A stretch of 64,000 bases of DNA from Ochromonas danica (GCA_015146655.1 VKHL01000004.1:124001-188000), one strand, 5' to 3'; counted from the first letter of the stretch, positions 21,100 through 31,098 are shown. Program-made: numbers and translations. Notes: generated from the letters alone by a model not told the origin.

Positions 21100-21915
21100 A
21101 TGCTTTCCCGAGTTATTGAAGTGACAGAGGAGGAAGACTTCACTGTTGACCACTTTTTAGGGAATGATAATTATTCCATGATCGATTTTGTTGAATTGGT
21201 TTCAAGCGATGAGATGTCCCCAGAAAGTTCACAAATGACATCTCTCCAAAGTGATACCCTCATCTCCTCGATGAGAGTTGGAAGTGAAGGTCAGAAGATG
21301 GAGAAAAAGAGCAGTAAAAGAAAGAAGACACAAGAAGAACCAACTGCAAGGCAATTGAAACGATTGGAACATAGAAAGCGTTGTCAATTAACTTTCAATC
21401 GAATGGTAAAAGGCGATCTTCGAAGAGTATTTCCTACCATGTACTGCAATGTTAGGAACCAGAACAATGCAATGCTAATGCAGGCTTTCTTAGGTCATTA
21501 TTTAAGATCAGACTGTGAGGTTATTGCGTATGTTTATCCAACTGTTGGTGTTTCGTTATCCCATTTGAAAGGTGCCCAAGAGTATGCTAACTTTGTGGGA
21601 ACATTACACGCTCAACATCCAGATGCAGTATTATTGCTATTGGGCAGTCGAATCATTCGGAAGTTTCATGAAGAGACTTCTGTGGTTGAGATATTTATAA
21701 ATATGAAAGCAACTCGATTAACCTATCCTATTGTTACTTCTGTGGGAGACGAAGTTATTGTTGGTCCAAAGCCTGCTGAAGTGGTAGATATAGAGGTTAA
21801 ATTCAAGATATCTTTCTTCATGAATAGAGAAGGAGTTATTGATAAAATAGTAGGTTCCACCATACCTTCTTTTCCAGCTTTCCTTACCACTCCTTCAACA
21901 AATACGTTAGTATGA
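21100..21915 (+). CDS. Array family copy H
   Basis: Single exon, 271 residues from MLSRVIEVTEEEDFTVDHFL. The acidic part is shorter (GNDNYSMIDFVELVSSDEMS) and the basic part differs from C, E and I (KKSSKRKKTQEEPTARQLKR). From about the MYCNVRNQNN codons to the stop, the DNA looks identical to copy A apart from one base, although the two N-terminal halves are unrelated in detail. This sharp switch of identity is the clearest gene-conversion boundary in the array. No breaks seen. Confidence 0.75.
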   Translation: MLSRVIEVTEEEDFTVDHFLGNDNYSMIDFVELVSSDEMSPESSQMTSLQSDTLISSMRVGSEGQKMEKKSSKRKKTQEEPTARQLKRLEHRKRCQLTFNRMVKGDLRRVFPTMYCNVRNQNNAMLMQAFLGHYLRSDCEVIAYVYPTVGVSLSHLKGAQEYANFVGTLHAQHPDAVLLLLGSRIIRKFHEETSVVEIFINMKATRLTYPIVTSVGDEVIVGPKPAEVVDIEVKFKISFFMNREGVIDKIVGSTIPSFPAFLTTPSTNTLV

Positions 21916-22068
21916 AGTATTAGATCTATATTGCCTTGAACTGGGCAATCTTTTTCATCGTCGTGTATTATTCCTTCTTGTAGTGTACAATATGGCTGTA
22001 TTAGCCCAATATGGACTGTAGCTAATATATCAAGAATATTGCATCTGTTGGCAGACAGGGCATGCTTG

Positions 22069-22450
22069 TAATACAGACTGGATGATTCATCAATCAGCGC
22101 ATAATGACTATATGTCTGGCATTATGTAGACTGCAGAGTATCTATTTTCTGTTCCTCCTGTTCGTTGCCACCCTACTCTGTGTTATATCGAATCCTTTAG
22201 TGCTTCGCGGTTTTAGTTTTCTAGGAGTGTATATATTTCTACCGTTTTTATGGTTAGAAAAAACGAGTCATCTTGCGAATGAGCTTGGTGATCTCTTATT
22301 CTCCTCCATTAGATTTGATCATTAAGTGTTGCATGGTTGCATTAGATTGGATGTATTTTAGATGGCAGAGCTTAGCATAGCGTTGTAAGGAAGTTCTCAT
22401 TTATCGTGTCTCAATACCTTTGTTCTGCTTTACTAGTTTACTTTTACTTC
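22069..22450. repeat. 3' flank of copy H, identical by eye to 25569-25950
   Basis: About 382 bp with no difference noticed, offset exactly 3,500 bp from the flank of copy I. Each contains the same 73-codon open frame, which I do not regard as a gene. Identity ends abruptly after 'cttttacttc', close to the transposon on this side. Confidence 0.7.
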
Positions 22451-22789
22451 TCCTACTTCTGCTTTCATTTTGCCACTTCTCCTACATAACCAAATTTCCA
22501 AACTATTGTTGTTTGCACGGCGTGTGAGAAACCCAAAAATCGATTATCCGGGATAATCGAGAAAACTTTGTGATTTATCTATTCTGAAATTGAATTATCT
22601 ATTTGCTGATCTTTCATCGCTTTTGATTATTGAAGATCATTCAAAAATTTCATAAAACTATTTTTCATGCAAGTATTTGTTCATGTCATAAATGTTCGAG
22701 ACCTCCAACCAACTAGGATGAAGAGTTTCCCAGGAATATCTGTGAAATTGGTGCGAAATGGAAATTGTGTCTAAAAGGTGGTAGTTTAC

Positions 22790-23167
22790 CATGTTTCATG
22801 ATCGTGGGGAGCCATCCCACAATTGGAAAGCCTTCTTTACAAGGAATACAGATGATATGACTAGAATGGTAGCCACTGATAGGAATGCAAAGCACGTGCC
22901 ATCCTTCGAAAGCATCATGTTCTTCTACTGATCAAGAGGCTCTCTCCTCATATAGTCGATTAGTGACTTCAGTCAGTCTATCTTTTAAAGAACAGCAGAA
23001 AGAACTTAAAGCATTAGAAATTACAGCGTTAGATAACCAAATTATCCAAGAGCTAAAAGGAAGAAATGGAAGAGGAGAGAAGGCAATTAGAAGCTCAGCT
23101 TGCTCTTTCTAACAAGGGGAAAACCAACAGAAAAAGAAAGTTAGATAACGAAGATAGTAATGATTGA
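22790..23167 (+). pseudogene. Second, broken reading frame inside the transposon
   Basis: On the plus strand, opposite to the transposase, three frames in turn give a plausible protein: MFHDRGEPSHNWKAFFTRNT, then LSFKEQQKELKALEITALDN, then EEMEEERRQLEAQLALSNKG ending KRKLDNEDSND and a stop. The last two blocks look coiled-coil and basic. At least two frame changes separate them. It may be an accessory protein of the element or a captured gene; I do not recognise it. Confidence 0.35.
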
Positions 23168-23391
23168 GTTCTGCATTGTACTAAGAAGAAACAGTTAATA
23201 ATATCCCCAATGATTGAAATACTTAAAAGCATGCGATTCCTTTATCTCTTTAAAAGCTTCAACTAGCCTTTTGTCTGTTGTAATCTATTTCATTACATAT
23301 TTTCTCTTTAGATATGCTTTCATCTTGTGAAACTCAACACAATTGGCGCAAAGTCGTAGGAATAGGGTGGAAGAAAGAATATAACGATGCT

Positions 23392-23548
23392 ATTGTCTCA
23401 CAGTCTTCCATATGGGTGATACGAGCATGGTTTTTGAATGATCTTGGAGTAGGCTGGATGAATGATCTGCGAAAAGTAGATCATTCATTCAACCTACTCC
23501 AAGATCATTCAAAAACCCATGCTCGTATCAGAAGACTGTGAGACGATA
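23392..23548. repeat. Large near-perfect hairpin inside the transposon
   Basis: Two arms of about 70 bp ('gtctcacagtcttc...gatacgagcatgg...' and its reverse complement) surround a spacer of about 10 bp near 23470. There is a small insert (about 7 nt) in the left arm. The right arm continues the transposase remnant, so this looks like an inverted duplication made after insertion. Confidence 0.75.
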
Positions 23549-24305
23549 TTATAGCTGCACTATATGACACCGAAACATCTCTCGTAATGGCGGGGTCTGC
23601 CATCGCGCGAAGTTCGATACTCTTTCTTTTAGCATTATAGTCGTGAAGAACTCTTGAAATAGCAGATACAGACAATCATCGACCTGTTTGCTCATAAATA
23701 AAAGCAGCACCTTCGGATAGATACGAAATAGGGTGATCAAAGAAGTAGCAGATCGATGTCTTCTTCATTGACATGATGAAAGATGTCAGAAGAATGCTGC
23801 TGAAAGAGTTTACTCTATTGAAATAAGGAGTTCCAGTCGTAGACACCATTAGTTGGAACGTTCCATTGAGTTGCAATATCGTCGATAGATTTCCCGATGG
23901 ACGAATAATAATGACTCAAGACTTTAAGAATAAGCTCTTTATTATGCTTAATGGTGAAAGATCTTTTTTAAATGATGAGAAAACGAGAGAAAATGATCAA
24001 AATAGATAAATCAGAAAGTTTTATCAATTATCCTGGACAATCAAGAAACGAAACGGAAAACACAGCAGCAGTTTTCTCACACGCTGTGCAAACAACAATA
24101 CCAAATTCCAGATTTTCTTTGGCTTTTATTTCATCTGAGGCATGACGCGAAGCCAATTGAAGAAGAGGAAAGAGCTATAGGCTTACGCAGAAATGATGGA
24201 AAGACAGTGAACGGGGCCAAGCAGGGGACTGTGAAACTAACGAATATAGAGGTCTATATGATTTCAGCGGGTCAAATTTATGACTTCCAGTGGAGAAAGA
24301 AACCC

Positions 24306-24457
24306 TGACATTAGACTTTTATAATGCAAAACCTTCAGTTTGAAATCAAATAATGCGGTTTTGAGGGTGATTTGATCGCGCAAATTGGAAAATGATCCTC
24401 AAAACCGCATTATTGGATTTCAAACTGAAGGTTTTGCATATTAAAAGTCTAATGTCA
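24306..24457. mobile_element. Foldback/MITE-like palindromic element
   Basis: A 152-bp sequence starts TGACATTAGACTTTTA and ends with its complement. Arms of about 60 bp enclose a loop of about 32 bp. No coding capacity. It sits only about 30 bp before the ACGCGT palindrome of copy I. The target duplication is unclear. Confidence 0.65.
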
Positions 24458-24485
24458 TGTCGACTGGACTTGCTTGAATTATAAC

Positions 24486-24497
24486 AAAACGCGTTTT
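24486..24497. promoter_or_regulatory. AAAACGCGTTTT palindrome upstream of copy I
   Basis: Same 12-bp palindrome as upstream of copy C, here 105 bp before the ATG at 24603. Confidence 0.45.
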
Positions 24498-24602
24498 AAG
24501 TTTTGATTTGATTCAAACGACTCAACTCCTACATAGTCTACAGTAGAACTCAACTGGTTCTTATCCACGGCATTACTGGCGTCACTTTTATCTATCTGTA
24601 AT

Positions 24603-25421
24603 ATGCTTTCCCGAGTTATTGAAGTGACAGAGAAGGTAGACTTCACTCTTGATCACTTTCTATGGGATGATGACGATTCTTCTAGGATCGATTTTGTTGA
24701 CCTGCCTTCAAGTGATGAGATGTCTCTAGAAAGCTCACAAACGACATCTCTCCACAGCGATACCATCATTTCTTCGATGAGAGTTGGAAGTGAAGATCAG
24801 AAGATGGAGAAGCCGAAAAGAAAAAGAAGAAAGAGGACACCAGAACAGCGAACTGCAAAGCAATTGAAACGATTGGAACATAGAATGCGTTGTCGATTGA
24901 CTTTGAATCGAATGGTAAAAGATGATCTTCGCAGACAATTTCCTACCATGTACTGCAATGTAATAAACGCGTACAACACAAGCCTAACAAGATCTTTCTT
25001 AGTTCGCTACTCAAGACCTGACTGTGAGGTTATCGGTCCATCTATTGGTGTTCCGTTATCCCATTTGAAAGGTCCCCATGAATTTGCTAATTATTTGGAC
25101 GCAGCAAGCACCCGTTTACCAGACACAGTATTATTGCTTTTGGGTAGTCGAATTATTCGGAAGTTTTATGAAGAGTGTGCTGTTATTGAGATGTTTACAA
25201 ATCTTAAAGCAGCTCAATTAACCTATCCTATTGTTTCTTCTGTGGGAGACCAAGTTAATGAAGATTCAAAGCCTGCTGAAGTGGTAGAAGCGGAAGTCAA
25301 TCTAAATATGAAGATATCTTTCTTTATGAATAAGGAAGGACTTATTGATAAAATAGTAGGTTCTATCATACTTTCTTTTCCAGGTTTCCTTATCACTCCC
25401 TCAACAAATACGTTAGTATGA
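24603..25421 (+). CDS. Array family copy I
   Basis: Single exon, 272 residues, starting MLSRVIEVTEKVDFTLDHFL. The acidic region, linker and KPKRKRRKRTPEQR basic region match C and E almost base for base. The C-terminal domain has two small differences: the DCEVIGPSIGVPLSHLK segment is shortened by a few residues, and EVVEAEVNLNMKISFFMNKE carries a small insertion. It ends FLITPSTNTLV. Reading frame intact. The foldback element and the ACGCGT palindrome lie just upstream, and the 3' flank is identical to that of copy H. Confidence 0.75.
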   Translation: MLSRVIEVTEKVDFTLDHFLWDDDDSSRIDFVDLPSSDEMSLESSQTTSLHSDTIISSMRVGSEDQKMEKPKRKRRKRTPEQRTAKQLKRLEHRMRCRLTLNRMVKDDLRRQFPTMYCNVINAYNTSLTRSFLVRYSRPDCEVIGPSIGVPLSHLKGPHEFANYLDAASTRLPDTVLLLLGSRIIRKFYEECAVIEMFTNLKAAQLTYPIVSSVGDQVNEDSKPAEVVEAEVNLNMKISFFMNKEGLIDKIVGSIILSFPGFLITPSTNTLV

Positions 25422-25568
25422 GGTATTAGATCTACAATGCATATGCATGGAACAGGGCAATCTTCTTCTTCATCGTGTCCTGTAGTGTATACCAATATGG
25501 TTGGACGGCCCAATATGGTAGCTAATATATCAAGAATATTGCATCTGTTAGAAGGCAGGGTATGTTAG

Positions 25569-25950
25569 TAATACAGACTGGATGATTCATCAATCAGCGC
25601 ATAATGACTATATGTCTGGCATTATGTAGACTGCAGAGTATCTATTTTCTGTTCCTCCTGTTCGTTGCCACCCTACTCTGTGTTATATCGAATCCTTTAG
25701 TGCTTCGCGGTTTTAGTTTTCTAGGAGTGTATATATTTCTACCGTTTTTATGGTTAGAAAAAACGAGTCATCTTGCGAATGAGCTTGGTGATCTCTTATT
25801 CTCCTCCATTAGATTTGATCATTAAGTGTTGCATGGTTGCATTAGATTGGATGTATTTTAGATGGCAGAGCTTAGCATAGCGTTGTAAGGAAGTTCTCAT
25901 TTATCGTGTCTCAATACCTTTGTTCTGCTTTACTAGTTTACTTTTACTTC
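25569..25950. repeat. 3' flank of copy I, second copy of the 382-bp repeat
   Basis: Matches 22069-22450 with no difference noticed. Beyond it, about 25951-26291 contains a diverged version of sequence near 13225-13445 and no gene. Confidence 0.7.
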
Positions 25951-26291
25951 ACCACTTTCAATCATTAGCCTTAATTTGATCATTTGCTAACCTCTGCTAT
26001 AGTGGTTGCTGTTCTTGTAAGCCTAGATAGACAATACAATCTAGTGGGGAGTAGCTTTACCTAATAGATCAAGTTCAAACATAATGCTAAAGGTATGGCT
26101 GAGGTCATTATTATCCTATCAAATACTGTATTATATGATCATTTACCTGTGGATGATGAGAGCTAGCAAACTACTGTAACATCCAGACTATTTCGATTCC
26201 ATCTCATCACAATAGCTACTGACTGTAGTAGCTTCTTCAATCTGATCATTTCAATTAGACCATTCTCTTCAATGCTCTCTTTTGTCCACCC

Positions 26292-29200
26292 TTAGCTACC
26301 TCTTATCTGCATCCCAGTTGCTCCCTTCTCCCTCAGAAGGTTTCTAATTTCTTCATTCGCTGCCACATCAAGAGGAGTCTTTCCATCCTATTCCAACAAC
26401 CAGAAAATGCAACAAACACAGAGAAGATGACATGACTATTATCAATGGCAACACTCTAAGAATGTCTTTATTTACCTCATCAGCTTTGTTTACATCAACT
26501 CGACTGTCTGATAGTAGAACTTTAACGACTTCCACATGACCGTTAATGCACGCTGAATATAATGAGTTCCACCCATCCTATTCCATAACATGGACATTTA
26601 CCCACACATTAGCACACGTCGTTATCATAACTAATACGTCCAAATGACGACTGCCTATAACAGAGTATTTCACATAACAACAACACCAACACTTCTATAC
26701 AAACTCATATATACTCCTGCACACATGCTAGGTCATACTAGTTTATGATCAAGTACATCCTCCTTACAGTCATACTACTTACCTTAGCAGCCTTATTTAC
26801 ATCAACTCGACCATCTAACAGCAGTACTTTAACGACCTCCACATGGCCTTCAAAGCATGCAGCAAACAACACATTCCTTCCTTGCTATTCTCATACACGG
26901 AGACATAAACCCCCAACACATCACTATCATATCCTATAGAAGCAAAACAATAAAAACAACTACAACTACAGCTATTCTTCCTTCTCTTGAGAAGACTATA
27001 TATACCATGTCATATCATTTTCACAGTCATACATATACCACCAGACCCTCATTTACCTTATTTTCAGCGTTCTCCACTTCTACGCGACTGTCTGACAATA
27101 ATACCTTCACCACTTCCACGTAACCGTTCGCACAAGAATCATAGAATGCGCTTCGTCCCAACTATTCACACACATGGAAGCATAACATATCAAACCTGTT
27201 AACACAAAACGGCTATTTATCTGTATATTCACACCACCACTGCCAATACCTTTACAACCACATATCAACAAAGTTCATAGCTGGAGAGAGTTATCGTTCT
27301 CCCGTTCAATACGCATTTTCACATTAAAATAGAGATGCAGAGAAACATACTCATATTTGTTCACACAACCAATACTCATACAACAAGTAATACATATCCC
27401 ACACCATAGTCTCTTATATTTACCTTATCAACTTGGTTTATATCGACTCTATTGTCTGATAGCAGAACCTTCACCGCTTCCACCTGACCATTAGAACATG
27501 CTGCATGAAATGGAGTCCGACCCATCTAGTCCAACACACTCAATGTTATCAACACCACCCATACTACAACAATAGTATCAACAATCACATACAAACCACT
27601 TTATCAACTCAATGTATTCACTGCAACAACAGAATATTATTCATCATATGATCTGGTTGTTAGACAAAAACTGGAAAGAGTGGACAATACTCATACCCGA
27701 TTAGTCTTGTTAATAGCTACTCGACTGTCAGACAGTAAAAGCATCACCACTTGCACGTGGCCATGTGCGCATGCAGTGTGGAGTGCAGTCGAGGCATCCT
27801 AGTAATTCACAGGACACCCACACAACAATTATTACACATAACATTGCCATATAAGTAATACATTCCTGATCTGAAACGATGGCGACACTCCTACCTCAAT
27901 AAAGCCCACGTTTATATCGACTGGACTATCAGACAACAAAACCTTTACCACTTCCACATAGCCTTTAGTACAAGCAACATATATTGGACTCCATCCCTTC
28001 TATTCTCACACAAGGGCGAACGTTCATAACAAACACACGAAACACAATTACATTAGCAGCATATTAACAACTACATGGACATGTCTATAACCTTATACAC
28101 ATATGTACATACGTCAGAGAGAAGCAAAGTAAACATACTCTTCATATAGCACTCGTACAACTCTTTACCTTATCAGTCATGTTTACGGCAACTTGAATGC
28201 CCGAAAGAAGTACTTTCACCACCTCCACACGTCCATTTCTGCATGCATTAAACAAAGGCGTCCACCCATCCTATCCCAAGACATACATGTATAAACATCA
28301 AACCTACCACTCACACCTATCATACTCATTGTCTCATTCTTCACCTTATCAGCTTTATTTACATCGATTCGACCGTCAGAAAGCAGAGCTTTCACCACCT
28401 CAGTATGACCATTATCACAAGCAACATAAAGTGGACTCAATCCATCCTATTCTCACACAAGAACACATTAAAACCCCAACACATTAGTACAAGCATACAT
28501 ATACCACCGCTTTCATATCATTTTCTTAAATCGAAGTAAATGAATAGATATCATACTCAGATCTAACCACACATCAGTATCCTTCATAGGCCTAAAGATC
28601 TCATGACCATTCTCTATTTAGACTACCTCAGTAAGCACGTTGACATCAATTCGACTGTCCGACAGTAGCACCTTAACAACCTGTGCATGACCTTCCACAC
28701 ATGCAACATGGAGTGGACTCCATCCCATCTATTCTCGCACACGAACATATTCACCAAACACATCAGCAAAGCCATAATCATAAGAGCATTTATCTCATTC
28801 ATCCCATCCTTTACCTTATTTTCACTCTTCACATCAACGCGAGCGTCTGACAGTAGAAGATTCACAAGCTCGACATGGCCAATACCACAAGCAGCAATGA
28901 ATGGACTGAATCCAATCTATTCTCTCACACAAACATACACAGCAAACACTTTAGCACGATCACAACACAGAGCATTTCCATCAAAACTAGCCCATGTCAA
29001 CTACAATCGGGACAACACTCTCATCTACTCGAAAGACAGAGCAGATGGCAGACTCACATCGACTCCTTGCAAACATCATATACAATCCTTAGTATCCGTA
29101 TTTACCTTATTGGGTTTGTTGACGTCTACTCGACTATCCAATAGAAGTACCTTTACCACCTCAACGTGACCATTCATGCATGCACAACGAAAAGCCGTCA

Positions 29201-29802
29201 ATCCATTCTAAAACAACCAGAGAAGACAAAGAACAAAGAACAATGACCCTATGCACTGTTGATCTTCATGTTGATCATGTTGCTATTCCATACCTTGCTA
29301 TCTTCGGCATTCACTGCTAACTGTGGATGAAGCAACAGTAATCTAACCATCTCGACATGACCCTTTGCAGCGGAGATATGTAATGCTGTCACACCCTATC
29401 ACATTACAGGAGCAGACAACAATCATTATTAGCATAATCATCATCCTCTACTCTGGATACTGTAGACTACCTCCAATCCCCTGCCTGGCCCATTCACTTA
29501 GATCTGCTGTAAAGCCTTGATTGATGTCCTCTGAGGGGATCTTATGGATGGATCCTAAGGTCTCCAGCTCTTTCAAAGCAGTGACTTCTCCGAATGTGGC
29601 CATTTCTTGCAACTTGCTTTTAATTTCTAGGAGAAAGGCCTCCTCATAGCTTCCTTCTTTTTCTTCTTCTCTCTGCATTTTCCTTTTCTTTTCTCTGTAT
29701 CTTGTGTAGGAGTTCTTCTTGATCTTTAGGTAGTTTACCAGAAATTCTGGAGGTATCTGTTGAATCTATGATTTGTCTGACCTCTTCATCGGTTCCTCCC
29801 AT
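26292..29802 (-). CDS. Ankyrin-repeat protein, one exon per repeat
   Basis: Fourteen exons. The first (about 29470-29802) is a charged leader (MGGTDEEVRQ, later PPEFLVNYLKIKKNSYTRYR and LQEMATFGEVTALKELETLG). Twelve exons of 102 or 105 nt follow, all phase 0, each one ankyrin repeat: 29294-29395, 29106-29207, 28815-28916, 28627-28728, 28345-28446, 28169-28270, 27895-27999, 27697-27798, 27424-27525, 27057-27161, 26783-26884 and 26476-26577. The last exon (26292-26387) ends DGKTPLDVAANEEIRNLL plus a short tail. Typical repeat text is GWTPLFNACRNGRVEVVKVL...DVN. Two problems remain at the 5' end: the ATG frame and the PPEFL frame differ by one base near 29770, and no donor after WARQGIG gives phase 0. 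Either there are indels or the leader model is wrong. Presumably a protein-binding scaffold; partner unknown. Confidence 0.8.
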
Positions 29803-30081
29803 CAAATTACCAAATCTGAATTACCAAATGCCAGAATTGCGATTTATTGGTGGGGTTGGGAAAGTTGGGAAAGTTGGGAAAGTTTGTGTTGTTGGAATGG
29901 GTTCTTTCTTTTCTTTCTTTAGCCTTAAATCTGAACACATGAAGAAAAGTCGATAAAAAAGAATGAGCAGAGCAGGTAAGCAAGCGCAGAAATGTTGGAA
30001 AGACAGCGAACGGGACCAAGCAAGGCAGTGAAACCAATCTATTAAATTATACATACAGAGTACAGCACTGTATATAAATCT

Positions 30082-30187
30082 GACATCTGGAACGCGTTTT
30101 TGCAACAAAGAGGAGAGAGAGAAAAACTCGCCAAATATCTACATTGAAAAACGCGTTATTATAATTCAAAAACGCGTTCCAGATGTC
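30082..30187. promoter_or_regulatory. 21-bp inverted repeat with three ACGCGT sites upstream of copy J
   Basis: Arms at 30082-30102 and 30167-30187 are perfect reverse complements (GACATCTGGAACGCGTTTTT plus G), 64 bp apart. Each holds ACGCGT, and a third site lies at 30151-30156. The ATG of copy J is at 30274. About 29920-30045 also resembles the region upstream of copy I ('gcagaaatg.tggaaagacag.gaacggg'), so promoter regions were copied together with the genes. Confidence 0.55.
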
Positions 30188-30273
30188 CCCTCCACTACCT
30201 CTTTCCAATATGTACATCCAACTCACAAGAAGACCAGAAGACAACAACTCAACTCACTTTGTCCATCTGCAAC

Positions 30274-31098
30274 ATGCTTTCCCGAGTTATTGAAGCGACG
30301 GAGAAGGAAGACTTCACTCTTGATCACTTTCTATGGGATGATGATTATTCCATGATCGATTTTGTTGACCTGCCTTCAAGTGATGAGATGTCTCTAGAAA
30401 GCTCACAAACGACGTCTCTCCACAGTGATACCATCATTTCTTCGATGAGAGTTGGAAGTGAAGATCAGAAGATGGAGAAGCCGAAAAGAAAAAGAAGAAA
30501 GAGAACCAACACACGACAAGAGCCAACTGCAAGGCAATTGAAACGATTGGAACATAGAAAGCGTTGTCGGTTAACTTTCAATCGAATGGTAAAAGATGAT
30601 CTTCGAAGAGTATTTCCTACCATGTACTGCAATGTAATGAATGCACACGACACAATCCGTACAAGATCTTTCTTAGTTCGCTACTCAAGACCTGACTGTG
30701 AGGTTATCTTTCATGGTTGTCCATCTATTGGTGTTTCGTCATTTCATTTGAAAGGTCGAGATGAATATACTAATTATTTGGACGCAGCAAGCACCCGTTT
30801 ACCAGATGCAGTATTATTGCTGTTGGGCAGTCGAGTTATTCGGAAGTTTCATGAAGAGACTTCTGTGATCGAAATATATATAAATATGAAAGCAACTCGA
30901 TTAACCTACCCTGTTGTTTCTTCTGTGGGAGACGAAGTTAGTACAGATGCAGGCCATATTGAAGTGGTAGAGACGGAACTCAACCTAAAGTTATCTATCT
31001 CCATGAATAGGGAAGGAGTTATTGTTAAAATAGTTGCTTCCGCCATAACTTCTTTCCCAGCTTTCCTCACCACTCCTTCAACCAGCGCGTTAGTATGA
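30274..31098 (+). CDS. Array family copy J
   Basis: Single exon, 274 residues from MLSRVIEATEKEDFTLDHFL; the frame upstream has only a TTG. The acidic region resembles C but keeps the YSMIDF wording of H. The basic region is extended (KPKRKRRKRTNTRQEPTARQ). The C-terminal domain is the most diverged of the MLSRVIE group: MYCNVMNAHDTIRTRSFLVR, DCEVIFHGCPSIGVSSFHLK, KLSISMNREGVIVKIVASAI, ending TTPSTSALV. Intact. It lies beyond the ankyrin gene, separated from the other copies, and is the last member before the assembly gap. Confidence 0.75.
   Translation: MLSRVIEATEKEDFTLDHFLWDDDYSMIDFVDLPSSDEMSLESSQTTSLHSDTIISSMRVGSEDQKMEKPKRKRRKRTNTRQEPTARQLKRLEHRKRCRLTFNRMVKDDLRRVFPTMYCNVMNAHDTIRTRSFLVRYSRPDCEVIFHGCPSIGVSSFHLKGRDEYTNYLDAASTRLPDAVLLLLGSRVIRKFHEETSVIEIYINMKATRLTYPVVSSVGDEVSTDAGHIEVVETELNLKLSISMNREGVIVKIVASAITSFPAFLTTPSTSALV

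Larger units (their letters stand above)
22506..24098 (-). mobile_element. Decayed Tc1/mariner-type DNA transposon with TA target duplication
   Basis: Terminal inverted repeats start TTGTTGTTTGCAC(g/a)GCGTG (left 22506, right end 24098), each directly flanked by TA. Similarity continues inward for about 100 bp ('ataatcgagaaaactttgtgatttatct' pairs with the right end). Length 1,593 bp, normal for the group. The minus strand carries transposase remnants: a helix-turn-helix (SIDDIATQWNVPTNGVYDW, about 23840-23945) and a second block, HPISYLSEGAAFIYEQTG then SVSAISRVLHDYNAKRKSIE (about 23580-23740), resembling IS630/Tc1 N-terminal domains. Stops interrupt both. No DDE catalytic domain was recognised, as that part is replaced by a hairpin and other sequence. 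It inserted into the 3' flank of copy H. Confidence 0.72.

Noticed and set aside
22104-22325. 73-codon open frame, identical at 25604-25825
   Set aside because: It lies in the shared 3' flank of copies H and I. Its identity is explained by the recent repeat, and the diverged flanks of E and J do not keep the frame open.
22506-24098. Considered as a PIF/Harbinger element because of the two opposed frames
   Set aside because: The flanking duplication is TA rather than three bases, and the transposase remnant resembles the Tc1/IS630 helix-turn-helix region. Not fully excluded without other copies.
26292-29395. Regularly spaced repeats, considered as a CRISPR-like array or minisatellite
   Set aside because: The repeating units are coding exons for ankyrin repeats with splice sites and diverged sequence; spacing is irregular and the genome is eukaryotic.
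9961-31098. Possibility that the array genes are virus-derived or retroelement genes
   Set aside because: No reverse transcriptase, integrase, capsid-like or long terminal repeat sequence was seen around any copy; the flanks are shared by segmental duplication.
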